NCBI RefSeq assembly: GCF_020497125.1
Contig: NC_059084.1
Location: forward strand, 37,952,399 to 38,016,398
Length of the DNA stretch: 64,000 bases
DNA from: Mauremys mutica
Taxonomy: Eukaryota > Chordata > Testudines > Geoemydidae
Direction of reading: 5' to 3'
Shown here: positions 40,365-49,949 of the stretch, in pieces
Numbering within the stretch: position 1 is the first letter of the stretch
Layout: the number at the start of each line of letters is the position of its first letter
Notes under the pieces: generated by a model
What the model saw: only the letters and a program-made list of their open reading frames with translations
Told to the model about the DNA's origin: nothing
The model's database searches: none
Translations under genes and position numbers: made by a program

Positions 40365-40617
40365 TGCCTCCTAGTGCCCATTATACAGTACAGCCGCCCC
40401 TTCCCCACCCCCACCCTCTGCTGCCCCCTAGTGCCCATTATACAGTACAGTCGCCCCTTCCCCACCCCCACCCTCTGCTGCCCCCTAGTGCCCATTATAC
40501 AGTATAGCCGCCCCTTCCCCACCCCCTCCCTCTGCTGCCCCTAGTGCCCATGATACAGTATAGCCGCCCCTTCCCCTCTGCTGCCCCCTAGTGCCCATTA
40601 TGTAGTATGGGCACCTT
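40365..40617 (-). repeat. ~57-bp minisatellite in the 3' UTR of RNase copy B
   Basis: Same unit as at 36587, about four units, one or two fewer than copy A. Confidence 0.9.
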
Positions 40618-40722
40618 TTCCCCATCCTTTATCCATGGAGGGGGAGGCGGAGAAGGGTCAACGTGCAGAGGAGATGTTACCAGGCTGAGCCCTGGATGCT
40701 GTTTTATCTTGCTTCTTCCTGC

Positions 40723-40728
40723 AGTAAA
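40723..40728 (+). terminator. Variant poly(A) signal, RNase copy B
   Basis: AGTAAA at the position where copy A has AATAAA. AGTAAA is a known but weaker variant, so 3'-end formation may be less efficient or shifted downstream. Confidence 0.5.
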
Positions 40729-40759
40729 ATACTTTTTGCAAATGCAGAATGGCTGGGGA

Positions 40760-41312
40760 GTGTTTGTGGGGGATTTGCTACAGGCAAGCCAGCACTCCCT
40801 GTTTCCAGGGCTTCAGTAGCAGCAGACAAACATGACTGTCTTGCTCAAAAAGGACGGGGAATGGAACATGGTGCTCCTCTAAGGGGCACCAGCTGCCATC
40901 TGGCCCCAGGTTAGCTACTGGCTGGCTCAGGGGGTGGGGAATGGAACATGGGGCCTTTCTTCACCGGGTTGGGGGGGTGCTGGTTTCAAACAATTTTCCT
41001 TTCCCATGTGACGCCAGATGGGAGACAGCACGTGGGAAAAGCTGGGTGTGAAAATCTCCTAACACAGTGCAAATCCCCTTGGTTTTGATGTTTCATATAA
41101 AATATGCCCACTACACAGAGACAAACCAAAGCACCGGTGCCCAGGCAGAGCTGCGGCATGTGGAGACACCATCAGCCCTGGGAGAGGGACGGCAAAGCTG
41201 GGAAATTTATGGCACACTGCCAAACGGCCCATGAAAGATGTGAACACCGGACCCCCCACTTCACAAGCCCAGGGCAGGAACCCCTGGGCTACAGGATTAA
41301 GTGTGTTGTCTT
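40760..41312. other. Intergenic, no gene recognised
   Basis: Unique-looking sequence between the duplication and a hAT MITE. An internal repeated phrase atggaacatgg with gctc or ggcc context occurs near 40861 and 40943. No gene supported. Confidence 0.4.
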
Positions 41313-41574
41313 CAGGGGCGGCTCCAGGCACCAGCACGCCAAGCGCGTGCCTGGGGCGGCAAGCCACGGGGGGCGCTCTGCCGGTTGCCGCAAGGGCGAC
41401 AGGCAGGTTGCCTTCGGCGGCTTGCCTGCGGAGGGTCCGCTGGTCCCGCGGCTTCGGCGGACCTCCCGTGGGCGGGCCGCCGAATCTGCTGGACCGGGGA
41501 CCTCCTGCAGGCAAGCCGCTGAAGACAGCCTGCCTGCCATGCTTGGGGCTGCAAAATACCTAGAGCCGCCCCTG
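41313..41574. mobile_element. hAT-type MITE, 262 bp, perfect 8-bp target duplication
   Basis: Ends CAGGGGCGGCTCCAGG and CCTAGAGCCGCCCCTG are near-perfect inverted repeats, flanked on both sides by GTTGTCTT (41305-41312, 41575-41582). GC-rich, non-coding interior of gcggc/gccg motifs. Confidence 0.92.
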
Positions 41575-41582
41575 GTTGTCTT

Positions 41583-42016
41583 CCTTAAACCCCCTCCCCC
41601 CCCTTGCATCTACTCCATTTTCCCACTGGGGTTCTGGGGAGGCTCCCAATCAGGCCTGGTGGGGCTGCTCCAGATGGAGGGCTCTGAAAGTAGGATCCTG
41701 TAGCAGCCAGCTCCCCACACACACTAGCCTCCCAGGCCAGATGGGTTTGGGGCAGATCAGACAAGAAATTCAGGGCCCAGGGCCCCAAAGCACAGGGCTC
41801 CTGGCAGGATTTTAGCCCACAATGGTGGAGGTCACCACTAGGCCAGACAGCCCCCGGAAAGTGCTCCCAAGTCCCCCCCCAAATGAGGTCTCTCTCTCTC
41901 TCGTTCCTCTCTTAGGGGGGCTGGCAGCTGGGCAGGCAGATGGTCCCTCCCGTCCCAGGACAGGCACAACTGGGCTCTCTCGGTGGCGGGTTCAGTACCG
42001 CGTTTACAGTGGAGCC
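41583..42016. other. Intergenic, no gene recognised
   Basis: Contains a short (CT)n run near 41891. No gene supported. Confidence 0.4.
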
Positions 42017-42600
42017 AGGGCGCCAGGCCCACAAAGGGTTAACCCAGCCTGGGCCACAGCCCAGCAACGTGAAGAGTCAGCAACTTCCCAGCGCCAGTGC
42101 GCAGGTGCAGCAGGGACGGCCTGTTGCAGGGTGTGCTGGGAGTTGTAGTTTGCGTGCCGCTGTGTTCCGCAGGGGCCCTGGGACCTGCGCTGCCAGCTGC
42201 ACTACTAGTCCCAGAATGCCCCGCGCCACGCTGCCAGCCGCCCCAGCTGAAACCCCAAAGCAGGAAAGGGTCTGGTGCAGGGCAGGGGGTCCTGGCGCTC
42301 ATCGCGCTGCGCGCCCCCTCCCCGCAAGCCTCCCCCATGCTCCTGGGGCAGCCCCCCCAGCGACTGTGATGCCGGGGGCTCCTGGGCATGTCTCGACCCT
42401 GCGCTTTGGGGTGGGGGGTGGTTGTCGGTGGTGCCTGGGAGCAGGGGGGGCAGTGACTCGTCAGTGCTGGCTGCCGCGCCCCGGGCCAATGGCAATGCCC
42501 AGAAACTGCCCCCCCTGCACTCCGGGAAGGGGAGGGGGCGCAGCCCGGTTTTGGGGGACCCACCAATATGTTTGGCGCCAGGCCCACAAAGAGTTAATCT
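42017..42600. promoter_or_regulatory. CpG-rich block with paired ZNF143-like motifs
   Basis: A GC- and CpG-rich stretch has gtgctgggagttgtagttt (about 42131-42149) and, about 60 bp on, actactagtcccagaatgcc (about 42203-42222). Both fit the ACTACAAxTCCCAGxATGC motif bound by ZNF143/THAP11, in opposite orientations, as is common near transcription starts. The block is bracketed by direct copies of ggcgccaggcccacaaag, g/a, gttaa (42018 and 42570). It may be an orphan promoter or a promoter-bearing insertion. No downstream exon was identified. Confidence 0.35.
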
Positions 42601-43169
42601 GGCCTGTGCTGGTTCATTTCCTCCCATGAGGTTAAACAATCAGAGCTTACGGCTGTTTCTAACCAGGATTTGAACCCGTGACCACACATATGGTAAACAA
42701 CATGCATAGCCCAGGACATGGGAGCTCCCTGTGCTTGGCAAGATGGCTCTGTCTCAAGCCGCTCGCTCCTGGCCTCTCCTGGTGCCAGAGGTGTTTCCTG
42801 TACCAAGCAGCCACACCCATGCAATGGAGATACGCCGATGGTCTCTGCTCCGAGTCGCTTGACCACGTTTAGCCAGATCCAAACACACATTACTTGCTCA
42901 GGCCCTGTTTACCAACAGATCCACATCATCCTCTAGCAGTGACCACCCACCCCCTTCATTAGTTACCATCCCCCGGCTTTGCTGCAAACCATCTGCTTTT
43001 TCCAGTCCATTGATACAAACGGTCAATAGCCCAGGAGATCCACCTGGTCCATAGGAGGCCCAGCCCGGCAAGAGCCGAGGGCCCGAACCCGGACACGGTC
43101 CGGGAGAGAGGAGGAAAAGTGCGGCCCCTGGAGCTGGATGTCATCACCTGCCACAATGGGGGCCCTGAT
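42601..43169. other. Intergenic, no gene recognised
   Basis: A tRNA-like B-box string (reverse complement of ggatttgaaccc near 42666) suggests an old SINE fragment, but no A box at the right distance was convincing. Confidence 0.35.
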
Positions 43170-43415
43170 CAGGTCGGGGTCTGGGCAGCGACTGGCACAA
43201 CGGGCGCCCTGATCTTGATTGGGATCTGTGCTGCGCAGCCTGGCACAACGAGGCCCTGATCTCGGTCAGGGTCTGTGCGGTGCCTGGCACAACGAGGCCC
43301 TGATTTCGGTCAGGGTCTGTGCGGTGTCTGGCACAACGAGGCCCTGATCTCGGTCAGGGTCTGTGCGGTGCCTGGCAAAATGAGGCCCTGATCTCGGTCT
43401 GGGTCTGTGCAGCTG
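43170..43415 (+). repeat. ~44-bp minisatellite, about 5-6 units
   Basis: Units read ctggcacaacgaggccctga, tctcggtcagggtctgtgcg, gtgc. The same unit forms the array at 46340-46500. Confidence 0.9.
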
Positions 43416-43507
43416 TGACCTTTAGCACCCCCGCATGCCACCTGGCAGAAGACCCTCTGTTCTGTAACTCCTCTGAGGCCCAACACACTCACTGCCCCTA
43501 ACAGGGC

Positions 43508-43890
43508 TCTGTCACAGTATTTCTCTGCAAGGCGTAACAAAGGAAAGCTGGTGACACACTGCTCAGTAACACCATGACCTGACGTAGGCACGGCCGGTGC
43601 ACAGAGTTATGTGTCTGTGCCGCACAGATGGTCCTCACACGTGTTTCGAGGACAGACTTGATCTACGAGTTCGTCCTGACACAGGAATGTGGCTTTACCA
43701 TTCTGCCTGAGGCCAGAGACTTGGGAGTCACATGCGTCTGAGTCAACAGAAAAAGCCAGCTGAGAGCCGGGTGAGGGAGCTAGGAGTGTGTCGGCTGATT
43801 GGAGAACAGTCAGCGGGCAGAGACCTTTACCTAGGAGTGCCTGTCTAAGAGCAACTGGACTATAAGGCAAAGGGGAGACATCTCCTTTGT
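43508..43890 (+). repeat. Direct repeat X, first copy (LTR-like)
   Basis: Starts tgtcacagtatttctctgca and includes ctgagtcaaca, gtgtgtcggctgattggaga and gactataagg. Homologous, with many substitutions and small indels, to 45352-45735. The TG start and TATAAGG suggest an LTR U3, but class and ends were not settled. Confidence 0.6.
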
Positions 43891-44305
43891 ACCCATCACT
43901 CCAAGGGGCTGGCTTTGTCCATACAGTGGATCCCCTGCCAAGCGGGAGGGTGATCCTGAAAAGTTGCTTTGGGTCAGTGTGACCTGCCGGAGGAGGGGCA
44001 ATCCAGAGTGCTGAAGACTCGTGTCCCCTTTTACCTGCCTCTGCCTGGGATGCCCGCAGGGAGCAGCCGCTTCACGTCTGTGCATTAAGCAGTCCTGAGC
44101 CAAAGTTTCAGGTTCAGGAGCCTGCCTGCAGTGCCACAGCCGTCCGCTGGTCCCCCCCAGCCTTGGTTAACTCTTCCCAGCCCCGATTTTCCCCAGATGT
44201 GTGTTCTGCACCGTATGGCCCTCTTCTGGGCAGCTCAGATATTGAGGATTCGTTCCCCACCACCCCCCCAGGAGGGTCAAACCAAGTCTGTTCTTTTAAC
44301 TGGAG

Positions 44306-44423
44306 CAGGGCCGGCACAACCCATTAGGCAACCTAGGCGGTCGCCTAGGGCACTGACATTTGTGGGGTGGCAACCGCATGGTCGTCAGCAGTATTTCGGG
44401 GGCGGGACCTGCCGGTGCTCCTG
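44306..44423. mobile_element. Short hAT-type MITE, 118 bp
   Basis: Starts CAGGGCCGGCACAACCC, ends GCCGGTGCTCCTG, and is flanked by AACTGGAG (44298-44305) and AACTGGAT (44424-44431). The cgcctagggc subterminal motif links it to the element at 12999. Confidence 0.65.
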
Positions 44424-44431
44424 AACTGGAT

Positions 44432-45149
44432 TATCAACTGATTCACATTAAACACAGCACTGGATGGGTTCAGATTAAAGATGAAGCAAGTTATTTTACA
44501 GACTCAGTGAGAGCTTTCAAGTGAGTTCGAGCATCGGGCATGAAAGTCAGGAAAGACAAGATAAATGAAGATAAAACACTTCCCTGCCTCAAAAACTTAA
44601 CAAGCTGGACTTGGCTGAAGGGAAAATCCTTCCCACATGGTCCCAGCAACCTGGCGAACCAGATTCTCAGGTCAGGATCAACTCCCAAAGCCAAAAAGCT
44701 GGTCCCTTTGGCTTCTTAAGGGACTGAGAGATGATCTGGGGTGTTTTGCCCCCTTTAATAGTCCAGTCACCCTCTGAAATGCAGTTTCTGGAGGGTTACC
44801 CCTAGTAAAGGTCATTCCCACTGTGAGAACGGAGACACGGGGGCTCATGGGGACAGAGCCCCTGTTCCTTGGCAAGGACAGGCTGTTTGACAGGTGAGGG
44901 CCCATCAAGTTTGCTTACTCCTGACCAGAGTCATTGGCTTGTGCTTTGTCTTTGTGAACCTGGTTTAGCCTGCCCCCAGGCTCACCTGGCAAACACGTTG
45001 CAGTCATAACCTCAGCTCATGTTCATAACTCTGGCCATGCATTCCGCGCACACTCTCCACATACATATTACCCACCAGGCTGTCATTAAATGCTACCTCG
45101 CATGGCATCCTTGGCATGGAGACTATTACAATAAGTGCAGGGTGTGAAC
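44432..45149. other. No gene recognised; probable LTR-derived sequence
   Basis: Stretch between the short hAT and the 3' part of the direct repeat. Open frames short and unsupported. Confidence 0.3.
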
Positions 45150-45345
45150 ACAGGGACTCAGGGTCACACTGAGGTGCTTAACCGCGGGTTGTCGCTGGCT
45201 GAAAGCAGGTCGAGTCACTAGGAAGTGAGGTTATACTTGTGCTTGATCTGTGACCATTTTCTGTCTCTATTCTCTTTGCTTCGTGGCACTTGAAGCTCTG
45301 ATCTTTAGTTCTAAATGTAACTGGTTTTGTTACAAATTCATCTCC
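45150..45345 (+). repeat. Direct repeat Y, first copy
   Basis: Contains gcgggttgtcgctggctgaa, gagtcactagg, tgtgaccattttctgtctct and tttgcttcgtggcac. Homologous to 45836-46010. It ends where copy two of repeat X begins. Confidence 0.6.
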
Positions 45346-45351
45346 CTGCCC

Positions 45352-45735
45352 CTAACTGTCACAGTATTTCTCTGCAAGGTGCAGCAAAGGAAAGCCGGTG
45401 ACACACTGCTCAGTAACACCATGGCCTGACGTAGGCACAGAGGGTGCATATCAAGATATGTGCCACACAGATAGTCCTCACGCGTGTTTCGGGGACAAAC
45501 TTGATCTACAAGTTCAACCTCATTACAGGAATGTGGCTTTACCGCTCTGACTAAGGCCGGAGACTTAGGAAGTTACGTGCATCTGAGTCAACAGGAAAAG
45601 CCAGCTGAGAGCCAGGTGAGGGAGGCAGGAGTGTGTCGGCTGATTGGAGAACAGTCATTGGGGCAGAGACCTTTACCTGGCCTGTCTAAGGTCAGTTGGA
45701 CTATAAGGAGAAGGGGAGAGATCGCCTTTCTGGCC
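45352..45735 (+). repeat. Direct repeat X, second copy
   Basis: Homologous to 43508-43890. Together with repeat Y it shows that an X-Y unit is present twice in tandem, the first copy enlarged by later insertions. Confidence 0.6.
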
Positions 45736-45835
45736 ACCACGTCGGGACATAGCACCTGGGTCTCTCTGTAGCTTTGCACAACAGGTCTCTAGCCACGTGG
45801 GAGAGGGACATCAAGAAGTCACAGTAGGTAAGAGA

Positions 45836-46010
45836 GGGAGCTTCGCTGTGGGTTGTGGCTGGCTGAGGGCTGTTGAGTCACTGGGGACGGAGGTCGTAGG
45901 TGTGTTTTCTCTGTGATCATTTTAGCCTCTGGTCTCTCTGCTTCATGGCACAGAAAGCTCTTTTCTTTAGTCAGGACTGGACCCTGGTTGGTTATAAATG
46001 CAGCTCAGTG
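45836..46010 (+). repeat. Direct repeat Y, second copy
   Basis: Matches 45150-45345 (gtgggttgtggctggctgag, tgatcattttagcctctgg, tctgcttcatggcac). Confidence 0.6.
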
Positions 46011-46339
46011 CTGTGATATTGACGGGCGGGCGGAGTACCCAGGCTGGCCTTGTCCTGGCTCTTTGGAGATGCTGGCCTGGGTGATTTCTCGATCTGTCTG
46101 GGCTGCCTGCTGCAGGAAGACGCTTCTGAAGAGCTGGGGAACTGAAGAGCCCCAAGGGCTACCTGCCAGGGTGCACCAGGACCAGAGGAGTGTGCCAGGC
46201 CAGCTGGCTGATGGGAGAGGCAGGGAGCAGACTCATTTTAGCAGCTGCAAATCTCTCTCGCTTTGAGGCAGGGCAGTGATGGGGTGACGTACAGCTCCAA
46301 ACACCTGAAGAAACATCACAGCAGCACCCAGCACAACAG

Positions 46340-46500
46340 GGCTCTTGTTTCATTCAGGGTCTGTGCAGCACCCGGCACAATGGGAGCCCTGATCTCTGGT
46401 TCTGGGCAGCGTTTGGCACAACGGGGACCCTGATCTCGGTCAGGGTCTGTGCAGCACCTGGCACAACAGGGACCCTTATCTCAGATGGGGTCTGGGCAGT
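46340..46500 (+). repeat. ~44-bp minisatellite just upstream of RNase gene 3
   Basis: About four units of the same repeat as 43170-43415, ending some 80 bp before the splice acceptor of the RNase gene. Confidence 0.85.
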
Positions 46501-46603
46501 GCCCAGGAGGTTCCATGGAGGAGGCAGATCCCCACCCCACGCTGTCTCTACCCATCTCCCCCCTCTCTCCCCACTGCAGGTTGATCCAGTGACAGACTTG
46601 GCC

Positions 46604-47074
46604 ATGGCCCTGAAGGGAGCCCTCCCTGCACTCCTGCTGCCCCTCGTCCTGCTGGTCACTGGTCTGGCCCTGGCCCGAGGGGAGTCGCGCTATGAGAAGT
46701 TCCTGAGGCAGCATGTGGACGCCTCTGACCCCAGCCCTCCAGACACCCGGCGCTACTGCAACCTCCTGATGCGGCGCCGGGACCTGGCCACTGCCCACAA
46801 GTGCAAACACCTCAACACCTTCATCCACAGCAGTGCCGACCAGATCGAGCCCGTCTGTGGGGACGGCGGGGAGCCGGCTGGAGGAGACCTGCGCCTCAGC
46901 GAAGGCCCCTTCCCCCTCACTGTCTGTGAGCTCCAAGGAGGGTCTGATCCCCCCAACTGTGACTACAGCGGGTCCAGTAGCACCAGCAGAATCGTCATCG
47001 CCTGCGTCGATGGGGAACCAGTCCACTTTGAGACACAGGTTGAGAGCCAGGCAGGGGAGGGGGATGAGCTATGA
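46604..47074 (+). CDS. Secreted RNase A-family ribonuclease, gene 3
   Basis: A 156-residue protein from the ATG at 46604 (GCCATGG context), 25 bp after a strong acceptor ctctctccccactgcAG at 46579. An upstream in-frame ATG at 46499 lies before that acceptor and is not used. Signal peptide about 1-25; catalytic His37 (RQHVD), Lys68 (CKHLNTFIH, full signature) and His141 (EPVHF). Six cysteines (52, 67, 85, 108, 119, 134) suit three disulfides, as in angiogenins and sauropsid RNases. After the usual end of the fold there is an acidic extension, ETQVESQAGEGDEL, ending in a sequence reminiscent of an ER-retrieval signal. About half identical to copies A and B, so an older duplicate. The noncoding first exon was not located. 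Confidence 0.92.
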   Translation: MALKGALPALLLPLVLLVTGLALARGESRYEKFLRQHVDASDPSPPDTRRYCNLLMRRRDLATAHKCKHLNTFIHSSADQIEPVCGDGGEPAGGDLRLSEGPFPLTVCELQGGSDPPNCDYSGSSSTSRIVIACVDGEPVHFETQVESQAGEGDEL

Positions 47075-47094
47075 TCCCTCTTGCTCCCACCAAG

Positions 47095-47545
47095 TCCTGC
47101 ATCCAAACCCAGACCTTACCAGGATCTATCCCAAATCCTCCTTCGATCCAGCCTCCAACCCTCCTCAGATCAACCCCCGAATCCTCCTCAGATCCAACTG
47201 CCGACCCTCCTCATATCCACTCCCAAATCCTTCTCAGATCCACTCCCAAATCCTCCTCAGATCCAACCTCCGACCCTCTTTAGATCAACCCCCAAATCCT
47301 CCTTTGATCCAACCTCTGACCCTCCTCAGATCAACACCCAAATCCTCCTCAGATCCAACCTCTGACCCTCTTCAGATCAACCCCCAAATAATCCTTTGAT
47401 CCAGTCTCTGACCCTCCTCAGATCAACCCCCAAATAATCCTTTGATCCAACCTCTGACCCTACTCAGCACAACCCCCAAATCATCCTCAGATCCAACCTC
47501 CGACCCTCCTCAGATCAATACCCAAACCCTCCTCAGATCCAACTT
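47095..47545 (+). repeat. Irregular ~60-bp minisatellite 3' of RNase gene 3
   Basis: Repeats of ccctcctcagatcaaccccc, aaatcctcctcagatccaac and ctctgac in varied order. Frames rich in Ser, Pro and Asn run through it and are not genes. Confidence 0.9.
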
Positions 47546-48561
47546 CCGAACTTCCTTAGGTGCCAGCTCTCTGGGCAGGCCTGTTGCTTTGTTCTGTGTT
47601 TGTGCAGCGCCAGGCACACCACAACTGCAATATGGATTATAAACCACACCCAAGGAGTTTTATGGACAGTCCTTGCATACTGGGGTTTGATTCCGGTTTT
47701 GTCACTAGCCCAGACCACTGGCTCAGGTAGGGGTGAGGGTTTCCAAATGGGACCAGAATGCCCAGCGCCTATTAACTTCCCAGAAGAGCTGTCTCTTTCC
47801 AGTCTCTGGTCTGAATGAGAATTAGACGTGGAAAATTCTCAGCGACAGCCAAGCAGCCACATCCATGCTCAGGCTTGAGGAACGCGGCCTGCTGTTCAGA
47901 AGCACCAAACAGCCAGAACTTCTGCTGACCCAACTGGAACCTATGGAGCCCAGCAGCTCTGGAAAATGATGCTTAGGAAGATTTCTCACCAGGCTTTCTC
48001 CAGGAGTCCCAATATGCCAGCGAACCCACAAGAACTGAAACTTTAGGAAATGGTTCTAAGCCCTGAATTTTCTGTCCCAGTCTCCCTAGTTCCAGTTCTT
48101 GGGTCCACCTCCATTAGCCAAATGGTGCCATTGCTTGAATAAAGTCATTATTCATTACAGACCCCCTTGAAGACCTAATCAGATATCAACCCAACTGGTG
48201 CTTGATCTGCAAGGAGGCCGTGTCTCTTTGGGCTCTGCCATGGTGGTTATAACTCAGAGCCCCCTGAGATGTGGCCATGAGGGTTTTGGGTGAACACCCC
48301 CCTGAACTCCCCCACCCTCCTCCCGCAGTGGTCAATGAGTTACATCAGTGTTGCCAATGTAATGGTTTTACAATCCCCACCCTGTGCATTTGAACACCCA
48401 ATTGTATTTCAGTCCCTGGGGAAAACACTGCTTTGGGCTGAATCCTGATTCTAAGAGGTGAAAACTCAATGCACAGAGTTTACCTAAAGTTTGTGGACAG
48501 GAGACTATGGTTAATTGCTGCTAGTAGGTGTCATTCAGCCATGCCTAGAGCATAGTAGGTA
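47546..48561. other. Intergenic, no gene recognised
   Basis: AATAAA near 48139 (gcttgaataaagtcatta) could end a transcript of RNase gene 3, but that is far for a 3' UTR and not otherwise supported. The phrase gtgcagcgccaggcac at about 47605 is a stray unit of the ~44-bp minisatellite. Confidence 0.35.
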
Positions 48562-49005
48562 CTTAACAACTCAGGTGTGGAGCTTCACAGCCAGCTGACA
48601 GTCCTTTGGTATGTCTACACTGATCCCGAGGGCTGCCCAGGGTGGGGGCAAGTGGGGCAATTTTCCCTGGGCCCCGCAGGGGCCCCCATGAGAGATTTTC
48701 GGGGCCCCTAGAGCAGGGTCCTTCACTCGCTCCGGGGGCCCCAGAAAACTGTCACGGGGCCCGGGCCCCCGGAGCTTCTTCCCCTCCGGGTCTTTGGCGG
48801 CAATTCGGCAGCGGGGGTGGGGGAGTCCTTCCGCCCCAGGACCAACCACCAAAGTTCCGGGTCTTCAGCAGCAATTCAGCAACGGAGGCCTCCCGCTGCC
48901 GAAGACCCCAGGCACCCTGAATCCTCTGGGCGATTCTGCTAATCCCAGGCACTGATTCAGGTTTGAGTCATGCTGCCCCCTTTCTGTCCACACACAAATC
49001 AGCTG
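48562..49005 (+). repeat. Duplicated segment carrying an insertion (occupied site)
   Basis: Its flanks, 48562-48628 and 48940-49005, match 52271-52395 continuously. The 311 bp between them (48629-48939) are absent from the other copy. Confidence 0.8.
48629..48939. mobile_element. Insertion defined by an empty paralogous site
   Basis: GC-rich sequence starting agggctgcccagggtggggg, containing ggggcccc runs, flanked by tgatcccg and taatccca (six of eight). The copy at 52271-52395 reads straight through (gtctacagtaatcccgggca). Probably a hAT-like or similar non-autonomous DNA element; its ends are not clear inverted repeats. Confidence 0.6.
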
Positions 49006-49032
49006 CGAAGCTAAAAGATTTTCTGTACTGGA

Positions 49033-49207
49033 CTTAGAATCATAGAAGATCAGGGTTGGAAGGGACCTCAGAAGGCCATCCAGTCCAACCCCCTGCTCAA
49101 AGCAGGACTAATCCCCAGACAGATTTTTACCCCAGTTCCCTCAAGGATTGAACTCACAATCCTGGGTTTAAGCAGGCTAATGCTCAAACCACTGAGCTAT
49201 CCCTCCC
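49033..49207 (-). mobile_element. tRNA-derived SINE with CR1 tail (turtle Pol III SINE)
   Basis: On the minus strand the 5' part is tRNA-like: GGATAGCTCAGTGGTTTGAG holds an A box and GAGTTCAATCC the B box, spaced as in a Pol III internal promoter. The 3' part (ggttggactggatggcc, ttccaaccctgatcttct, atgattc) is the CR1 tail, which lets CR1 reverse transcriptase copy it. This tRNA-plus-CR1 design is known from cryptodire turtle SINEs and supports the host call. Confidence 0.9.
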
Positions 49208-49949
49208 CCTTGTGTAACTGTTTCTTTGCTATCCCACTCGAGGAAGGATCGCAGGACTGATTCACGTTCCATGTGGATGAAGTACAGTGTTATTTACCTG
49301 CATAGCCCAGGGATTCCACGGTTCCTCCACGCTAGCCCACCAGGCCATGACTAGCACTCTAGATACCTCGACCCTTTCTGACCGGACATGGGACTCCAGA
49401 GGGAAAATGGGTACACCGCAGACAACTCGAACAAGCAGGGTCTGCCACGGTGGGAGCACTGTGCTAATTTGTTTCGAAGCTTCTATCTTTCAGCCTCCAG
49501 ACCAGAACATCAGGAAAGCTGGTGCCAGCTGAAGAGTTATAAAAATACCATGCTTATAGTGTCGTGAGAAAGTCTGTGTTCTGTGTGGCATGTTCTATGT
49601 TGTCTCATGTTCTGTGTTTTGTGTTTCATGTTTTATGTTTGTCTTGTAGCGCTTGTCTCATCACTAGCATTATGTGGTGTCTGGAAGAGGAAAGATACCG
49701 TCTTAGGCAAGGAATAGCAACACACCATTCTCACGACCCTCTTTAACTCCAACTAGACCCCTCCCTCTCCTTACCCCTCCGTCTCCTGCCAAATTGTCAG
49801 TCACATACCTATCCCCATGGTGGCCACCTCCGTCCAAAAGCCTGGGATAACCACCCCCTTTACCAATTGTTTACCTTCCCACCAAATGTTGTGATTTTCA
49901 TCTAAATGTTGTACATGAGAAGGACTGTTTGACACTCATTGTTACATCC
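49208..49949. other. Intergenic, no gene recognised
   Basis: T-rich irregular tgttctgtgtt/catgtttatg repeats at 49570-49650; no gene supported. Confidence 0.35.

Larger units (their letters stand above)
37096..40759 (+). repeat. Tandem segmental duplication, copy B (3.66 kb)
   Basis: Same order and content as copy A. It is about 150 bp shorter, mostly because it has one fewer 42-bp unit inside the TIR element and fewer units of the ~57-bp minisatellite. Confidence 0.95.

Noticed and set aside
41940..42639. 229-codon plus-strand frame and opposing 182-codon frame
   Set aside because: CpG-rich block with all frames open; no protein similarity recognised.
42660..42700. B-box-like ggatttgaaccc as a tRNA gene
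   Set aside because: No A box at a correct distance and no cloverleaf.
46499..46603. Upstream in-frame ATG extending RNase gene 3 by 35 codons
   Set aside because: It lies before a strong 3' splice acceptor; the extension would destroy the signal peptide position.
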